In this document: piece after piece, positions 6,126 through 9,767 of the stretch
Layout: the number at the start of each line of letters is the position of its first letter
Position numbering within the stretch: position 1 is the stretch's first letter
Source of the DNA: Acetobacteraceae bacterium
GTDB taxonomy: Bacteria > Pseudomonadota > Alphaproteobacteria > Acetobacterales > Acetobacteraceae
Direction: 5' to 3'
Assembly: GCA_947478535.1 (NCBI GenBank)
Contig: CANJXD010000186.1
Coordinates: 1-9,767, forward strand
DNA: 9,767 nucleotides
The notes under the pieces: generated by a model
Database searches by the model: none
Seen by the model: the letters and a program-made list of their open reading frames with translations, nothing else
What the model was told of the DNA's origin: nothing
Program-made: the position numbers and the translations under genes

Positions 6126-9100
6126 GTGAGCACCACCTTGCCCCCCACCGTCGAGGCGCTCGATCTCTCGCTCGATACGCCGCAGAATCAGGCCTTCAGC
6201 CCCTTCGCCTCGATCGACCTCGCCGGTGGCGCGGTGCGGGAGGCGCGGATCATCGTCGCTTCGGGCCAGGTCGCCATCGGCGGCGCCTATGTCGCGGAGC
6301 CGGATGTGCCGGCGCCGGGCTTCACCACCTATCGCCTGCTGGCCACGGAAACGGAGGCGCTGGAGACGGAGTTGGAGGCGCTGTCCTTCACCTTCATCGA
6401 CCCGGTCCCGCCCGGTGAAAGCCGGTTGGTGGACTTCACCGTGGTCATGCTGGCCGGCACCGCGGAAGCGCCGGAGGAACGCAGCGCCGGGATCGTGGTG
6501 CATGTCGGTGAGGCGGAAGCGCTGACCACCATCGGCGGCCTGACCCCCACCATCACCATCCCCGACACCACCCCGAGCCTCCTGCCCTTCCTGGCCATCG
6601 ATGTCGCGGATGCCGATGCCAATGCCGGTGGCGCGCTGCTGACGCTGACCATCACCTGGGAAGCCGGGGAGCTGACGCTGCTCGGCGTGCTCTCGCCCAC
6701 CATCGGGCTGGATGGCATCGCGACCCTGACCCTGGTCGGCACCGCCGCGGCGGTGACGGCGGAAGCGCGCGGCCTGGCCTTCGCGCCGGTCGCCAACCTG
6801 GCGGCGCCGGGGTCCTCCATCACCACCACCTTCGGCCTGGTGGCGCGGGACGACATCGGCGCGGACAGCACCACCGCCGTCGTCACCATCACGACGGAGG
6901 GCGTGCAGGACGCGCCGACCGCCACGGGCTTCATCCCCTATGCCCTGCTCGGCGACGACGAGACGCTCCAGCCCTTCCGCACCATTGATATCGGCGACCC
7001 CGATGCCGAGGCCGGCGTCGTCGGGCGGCAGACGCTGTCCGCCTTCGTGCGGATCTCGGACCCGCTGAATGGCAGCCTCGGCGGGGTTCCCGGCGGGGTC
7101 TACGATCCCGATGCCGGCGTCTGGCTGTTCAGCGGCACAACCGCGGAAGTGGAAGCGGCGCTGCTGGCGCTGGTGTTCACGCCGACGCTGCACCAGGGCG
7201 CGGCCGGCGATGTCATCACCACCAGCTTCTTCCTCTCGATCGATGACGGCGTGACGTCGGTGGCGGATGACAGCACCGTCGCCGATGTCATCGCCAGCGC
7301 CATCGCCATCACGCTCGACCAGGAAATCCTGGATCTCGGCACGCTGGCGGAAGGCATGACGAGCGCCGATCTCAGTGCCCGGCTGCTGGCCAATGCCCGC
7401 ACCGCGATCCCGGGGAACGAGGCGTTACTGTATCTGCTGGGGGCAGCCAATCTCGGCACCCTCGGCATCGCCACCTTCGATGCGCTGACCCGCCTGTTTC
7501 GCTTCGAGGCCGATGGCTTCAACGCATTGGCACCGACCGACAGCTTCCAATACGTGATCGCCGATGGCCGCGGCGGGCAGGTGACGGGCACCGCCCGCTT
7601 CACCATCACCGGCCCCACCCTGCCAACCCTGGTGGGCGATGCCGGGGACAACAGGCTGGTCCTGCCGGGCTGGAATGGCCGCGTCATCGGCCAGGGCGGT
7701 GCGGATACCATCATCGCCGGCGGCGGTGACAACCGCGTCTTTGGCGGCTGGGGCGATGACCGCATCATCGCCCATGGCTACGGCAACTTCGTCGAGGGCG
7801 GGCCGGGGGCCGATACCATCGATGCCGGTGACGGCAACGCCACGGTCGATGGCGGCGACGGCGCCAACACCATCACGCTGCGTGGGTCCAACAACGTCAT
7901 CGGCGCGGGGGATGGCGACAACATCATCTTCGGCACCTTCAGCGACAGCACCGTGACCTTCGGCGACGGCAACAACCGCGTGCGGCTCGGCGGGCATGGC
8001 AACACCATCCTGCTCGGCGATGGCCGGAACATTGTCGTCACCGGGGATGGCAATGCGACGGTGATCGGCGGCGATGGCGGCAACACCATCGTGGCGCGCG
8101 GCTATGGCAACCACTTCGTCACCGGCGCGGGTGACGATGACATCGCCGCGGGTCCTGGTGGAAGCTGGGTGCAATCCGGCGACGGCGCGGACATCATCCG
8201 CCTCGGCAACGGCTTCCAGCACCGGATCGAGACCGGCGCGGGGAATGATACCGTCAACGCCACGCGCGCTGGCGGCGGCAACCACCTGATCGACCTTGGC
8301 CTTGGCGCCGATGTCGCCTGGCTGCTCGGCAATGCCGCGACGGTGATGGGCGCGGAGGGTGCGGACAGCCTGACGGTGACGGGCAGCTACAACCTGCTGG
8401 ATGGCGGGCTGGGGGCGGATAGCCTGACCGGCCTCGGCGGCGGCGGGAACACGCTACGCGGCGCTGAAGGCGATGACCGCATCCAGGTCTTCCGGGGGGA
8501 GCGATCCTTCCTCGATGGCGGGGCGGGGCAGGATTCCCTCTCCTCCGGTGCCGGGGGCGATACGCTCGATGGTGGCGAGGGGAATGACAGCCTGGATGGC
8601 GGGCTCGGCAATGATGTGCTGATCGGCGGCGCGGGCGCCGATACGCTGCGCGGCGGTGCCGGCGGGGATCGGATGCTGGGCGGGCTGGGCGATGATACCT
8701 ACATCGTCGATGCCGCCGGTGACCGTGCGCTGGAAACCGATGGCGATGGCCATGACCAGGTCCGCGCATCGCTGTCCTTCGTTCTGGGCAGCGGCTTGGA
8801 AGACCTGCTGCTGACCGGTGGCAACGACATCGCCGGCCAGGGCAATGCGGGGGATAACCGCATCGCCGGGAATACCGGCGACAACCTGCTGATGGGCCTG
8901 CAAGGCGCCGATACGCTGCTCGGCGGGGCGGGGGATGACACGCTGGTGGGCTATGCCGGGGCGGACTACCTGCTGGGTGGGCCGGGCGCGGATGCCTATC
9001 GCTTCAACCGTCCGAGCGATGGCGGGGACCGCATCGCGGGCTTCTCCGTCGTGGATGACGTGATCGAGATCATCGGTTCCGGCTTCGGTGGGTTGGCGGC

Positions 9101-9302
9101 GGGGCTTGATCTCGGCGCGGCTGGCCGCTTCGCGCTGGGCGCCGTGGCGACCAGCGCCTCGGGCTTCGGGCAGTTCACCTATGATGCCGGGACGGGCGTG
9201 CTGGCGTGGGATGTCAATGGCAGCCATGCCGGCGGCGTGACGGTGCTGGCCACGCTCGGCCTGGGGCTGTCCTTCACCGCGGCGGATATCGTGGTGATCT
9301 GA
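6126..9302 (+). CDS. RTX calcium-binding protein, type I secretion substrate, with four beta-sandwich-like N-terminal domains
   Basis: The protein has 1058 residues from GTG 6126. The frame stays open back to 6024, but that extension overlaps the autotransporter, holds the only Cys (W-W-C-G-G) and has no better ribosome site. There is no signal peptide, as expected for type I secretion. Three related beta-sandwich-like domains lie at about residues 1-130, 136-260 and 264-390; domains 2 and 3 share an F-x-x-I-D-[VI]-x-D-x-D-A core. A fourth, cadherin/VCBS-like domain at 393-499 has F-Q-Y-V-I-A-D-G-R-G-G. Residues 507-704 form 22 uninterrupted nonapeptide rungs, and about 759-857 are classical GGxGxDxxx repeats. 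At 850-956 is the common RTX module D-D-T-Y-I-V-D ... V-R-A-S-L-S-F ... L-E-D-L-L-L-T-G. Residues 956-1058 resemble the terminal domain of type I substrates, with D-A-Y-R-F and a hydrophobic end A-D-I-V-V-I. RTX rolls fold on binding extracellular calcium. No enzyme domain is seen; adhesin or matrix protein is the best guess. Confidence 0.9.
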   Translation: MSTTLPPTVEALDLSLDTPQNQAFSPFASIDLAGGAVREARIIVASGQVAIGGAYVAEPDVPAPGFTTYRLLATETEALETELEALSFTFIDPVPPGESRLVDFTVVMLAGTAEAPEERSAGIVVHVGEAEALTTIGGLTPTITIPDTTPSLLPFLAIDVADADANAGGALLTLTITWEAGELTLLGVLSPTIGLDGIATLTLVGTAAAVTAEARGLAFAPVANLAAPGSSITTTFGLVARDDIGADSTTAVVTITTEGVQDAPTATGFIPYALLGDDETLQPFRTIDIGDPDAEAGVVGRQTLSAFVRISDPLNGSLGGVPGGVYDPDAGVWLFSGTTAEVEAALLALVFTPTLHQGAAGDVITTSFFLSIDDGVTSVADDSTVADVIASAIAITLDQEILDLGTLAEGMTSADLSARLLANARTAIPGNEALLYLLGAANLGTLGIATFDALTRLFRFEADGFNALAPTDSFQYVIADGRGGQVTGTARFTITGPTLPTLVGDAGDNRLVLPGWNGRVIGQGGADTIIAGGGDNRVFGGWGDDRIIAHGYGNFVEGGPGADTIDAGDGNATVDGGDGANTITLRGSNNVIGAGDGDNIIFGTFSDSTVTFGDGNNRVRLGGHGNTILLGDGRNIVVTGDGNATVIGGDGGNTIVARGYGNHFVTGAGDDDIAAGPGGSWVQSGDGADIIRLGNGFQHRIETGAGNDTVNATRAGGGNHLIDLGLGADVAWLLGNAATVMGAEGADSLTVTGSYNLLDGGLGADSLTGLGGGGNTLRGAEGDDRIQVFRGERSFLDGGAGQDSLSSGAGGDTLDGGEGNDSLDGGLGNDVLIGGAGADTLRGGAGGDRMLGGLGDDTYIVDAAGDRALETDGDGHDQVRASLSFVLGSGLEDLLLTGGNDIAGQGNAGDNRIAGNTGDNLLMGLQGADTLLGGAGDDTLVGYAGADYLLGGPGADAYRFNRPSDGGDRIAGFSVVDDVIEIIGSGFGGLAAGLDLGAAGRFALGAVATSASGFGQFTYDAGTGVLAWDVNGSHAGGVTVLATLGLGLSFTAADIVVI
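7644..8237 (+). repeat. 22 contiguous nonapeptide rungs, Asn-rich RTX variant
   Basis: Residues 507-704 of the RTX protein split into 22 nine-residue units with no insertion or deletion, for example G-D-N-R-V-F-G-G-W, G-A-N-T-I-T-L-R-G and G-G-N-T-I-V-A-R-G. The fifth position is a beta-branched or hydrophobic residue in nearly every unit, as in an RTX beta-roll. The third position corresponds to the calcium-ligating Asp of GGxGxDxUx. Here it is Asn in 11 units, Asp in only 5, and Ala, Ser, Gly or Gln in the rest. The fold is probably the same parallel beta-roll with altered metal affinity; that is inference. Confidence 0.8.
8400..8699 (+). repeat. Classical RTX GGxGxDxxx nonapeptide block
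   Basis: Residues 759 to about 858 carry canonical hemolysin-type calcium-binding repeats (PF00353 type): D-G-G-L-G-A-D-S-L, D-G-G-A-G-Q-D-S-L, D-G-G-E-G-N-D-S-L, D-G-G-L-G-N-D-V-L, G-G-A-G-A-D-T-L and G-G-L-G-D-D-T-Y. Two small irregular inserts (around residues 768-772 and 785-795) break the nonapeptide phase. A further short block (L-L-G-G-A-G-D-D-T-L and following, about residues 930-955) sits before the secretion domain. Confidence 0.88.
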
Positions 9303-9303
9303 C

Positions 9304-9340
9304 GCCGGCCTTGGATCAAGCGCCGGGCATCAAGGCTGGT
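9304..9340 (+). terminator. Stem-loop directly after the RTX stop codon, possible terminator
   Basis: GCCGGCCTTG at 9304-9313 can pair with CAAGGCTGGT at 9331-9340 over ten positions in + strand RNA, two of them G-U pairs, around a 17-nt loop. It begins 2 nt after the TGA of the RTX gene. No U-run follows, so intrinsic termination would be weak; it may act mainly in RNA stability. In the minus-strand transcript the two G-U pairs become A-C mismatches, so the structure favours the + strand. Confidence 0.4.
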
Positions 9341-9355
9341 CGACGGACTCGTTGC

Positions 9356-9457
9356 TCAGAACTGGCCGAGCCCGACGAGCAGCAGCAGGCCGGCGATGCC
9401 GAGGACGATCAGTCCGCCGCGCAGGAGCGGTTCCGCGAAACGCTGCATGGGGCTCAT
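9356..9457 (-). CDS. Possible 33-residue single-pass membrane protein
   Basis: The minus strand reads M-S-P-M-Q-R-F-A-E-P-L-L-R-G-G and then a hydrophobic run of about 18 residues (L-I-V-L-G-I-A-G-L-L-L-L-V-G-L-G) ending in Q-F before TGA. Thirty of 33 codons end in G or C. Its ATG overlaps the stop of the upstream 36-codon ORF as ATGA, the usual arrangement for translational coupling. A second in-frame ATG lies at 9448. Charges before the hydrophobic stretch would favour an N-in orientation. I recognise no family. Caution: the + strand is also open here with a hydrophilic reading, and GC-rich DNA makes such ORFs common. It converges on the RTX gene with 53 nt between stops. Confidence 0.42.
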   Translation of the reverse strand: MSPMQRFAEPLLRGGLIVLGIAGLLLLVGLGQF

Positions 9458-9564
9458 GCCGCCTGCGGCCGCAGCGCGGCGGCGAAGGGGCCTCGCGCGG
9501 GCAGGCAGGCGTGGGGCGGCAGACGGTCCAGCAACCCAGGGGTGAAGCGGCTTTCGTGCGGCAA
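9454..9564 (-). CDS. Possible 36-residue protein of unknown function, TTG start
   Basis: The minus-strand ORF starts at TTG 9564, preceded by GAGGAG (9576-9571) with 6-nt spacing, the best ribosome binding site in the window. It reads M-P-H-E-S-R-F-T-P-G-L-L-D-R-L, continues through a Pro/Ala/Leu-rich part with one Cys, and ends L-R-P-Q-A-A. Its TGA overlaps the ATG of the membrane ORF by four bases. G/C at third positions is high inside it and lower in the open frame upstream of the TTG, which supports this start. It could instead be the C-terminal remnant of a longer gene cut by the neighbouring insertion element, since the frame stays open up to that element's end. No function can be assigned. 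Confidence 0.38.
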   Translation of the reverse strand: MPHESRFTPGLLDRLPPHACLPARGPFAAALRPQAA

Positions 9565-9608
9565 GGGAATCTCCTCGGGTCGGGGCGAGGATGCGCGGAA
9601 TCGGGCGA

Positions 9609-9767
9609 CCGATTCAACCGGCGGATTCAACATCCGTAGCGAACACCACTGATTTCCTTGAGGGGTTACGGTGGTTCGATGGCAGTTCAGAGAAGACGGC
9701 TGACGGTCGTGGACCGTACGATCATCGAGCTGCGGCGGCGTGACGGCTGGAGCATCCGCATGATCGC
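9609..9767 (+). mobile_element. Left end of an IS30-like insertion sequence, running off the window
   Basis: The partial transposase at 9679 identifies the element. Upstream, cGATTCAACcggcgGATTCAAC (two GATTCAAC copies, 9611-9618 and 9624-9631) resembles the terminal inverted repeat of IS30, which as I recall contains GATTCAA followed closely by a second CAAC. The exact outer boundary cannot be fixed without the right end; 9609 is an estimate. Base composition drops here relative to the flanking genes, in keeping with foreign DNA. Confidence 0.5.
9679..9767 (+). CDS. IS30-family transposase, N-terminal fragment (3' end beyond window)
   Basis: ATG 9679 opens 29 complete codons to the window edge. 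The reading includes R-R-R-L-T-V-V-D-R-T-I-I-E-L-R-R-R-D-G-W-S-I-R-M-I-A. This fits the start of the helix-turn-helix that opens IS30-family transposases (pattern L-T-x-x-[DE]-R-x-x-I-x-x-L-x-x-x-G-x-S-x-R-x-I-A), which binds the element's ends. The catalytic DDE domain would lie beyond the window. TTGAGGGG at 9658-9665 is a plausible but distant ribosome site (13 nt); GGTGG at 9670-9674 is nearer but weak. Another helix-turn-helix protein with this short start cannot be excluded. Confidence 0.62.
   Translation, partial: MAVQRRRLTVVDRTIIELRRRDGWSIRMI

Noticed and set aside
5931..7193. 420-codon minus-strand ORF spanning the gene junction, and 7425-8285 and 8454-9227 on the minus strand
   Set aside because: Their composition (Gly/Arg/Asp/Ala, repeated G-D-D and V-A-I strings) mirrors the RTX and beta-sandwich coding on the other strand. 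No recognisable domain is present.
9206..9652. 148-codon + strand ORF after the RTX gene
   Set aside because: Its only ATG lies inside the RTX gene with no ribosome site. The hydrophilic E-Q-Q-Q region is the exact antisense of the Leu-rich membrane segment, and the frame runs into the IS end. It is less convincing than the minus-strand pair, though not excluded.

Overview
The window is very GC-rich with strongly G/C-biased third codon positions. Together with a GTG start and the secreted protein families present, this suggests an alphaproteobacterium, plausibly of the Acetobacteraceae/Rhodospirillales type; that assignment is inference. Two huge repetitive genes for exported proteins fill 95% of it, both on the + strand.

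Positions 2-6085 hold the 3' part of a type V (classical autotransporter) gene, open at the left edge. Its passenger is a glycine-rich repeat ladder of 22 copies of an A-Q-S-I-G-G-G-G-G type motif plus one degenerate copy, most likely one long parallel beta-helix. A C-terminal autotransporter beta-barrel ending in Trp follows. After 40 nt, positions 6126-9302 encode a complete 1058-residue RTX protein. It has four beta-sandwich-like N-terminal domains, an uninterrupted run of 22 nine-residue rungs, a block of classical GGxGxD repeats, and a type I secretion C-terminal domain. The two genes look like one transcription unit, pairing a surface-anchored protein with a released or surface-associated calcium-binding protein. 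A shared role in adhesion, biofilm or surface-layer formation is inference. No type I transporter genes lie in the window.

Positions 9303-9767 are short but not empty. A stem-loop starts directly after the RTX stop. A possible minus-strand pair of tiny genes follows: a 36-codon TTG-start ORF with a good ribosome binding site, overlapping by ATGA a 33-codon ORF that encodes a single membrane segment. The window ends in the left end and first 29 codons of what looks like an IS30-family transposase. The element appears to have landed just upstream of the minus-strand pair.

The most notable points are the Asn-for-Asp substitution across the long RTX nonapeptide run, the systematic shortening of the autotransporter repeat unit toward the barrel, the pairing of type V and type I substrates, and the hidden minus-strand micro-ORF pair. 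No RNA genes, CRISPR arrays or convincing promoters were seen.
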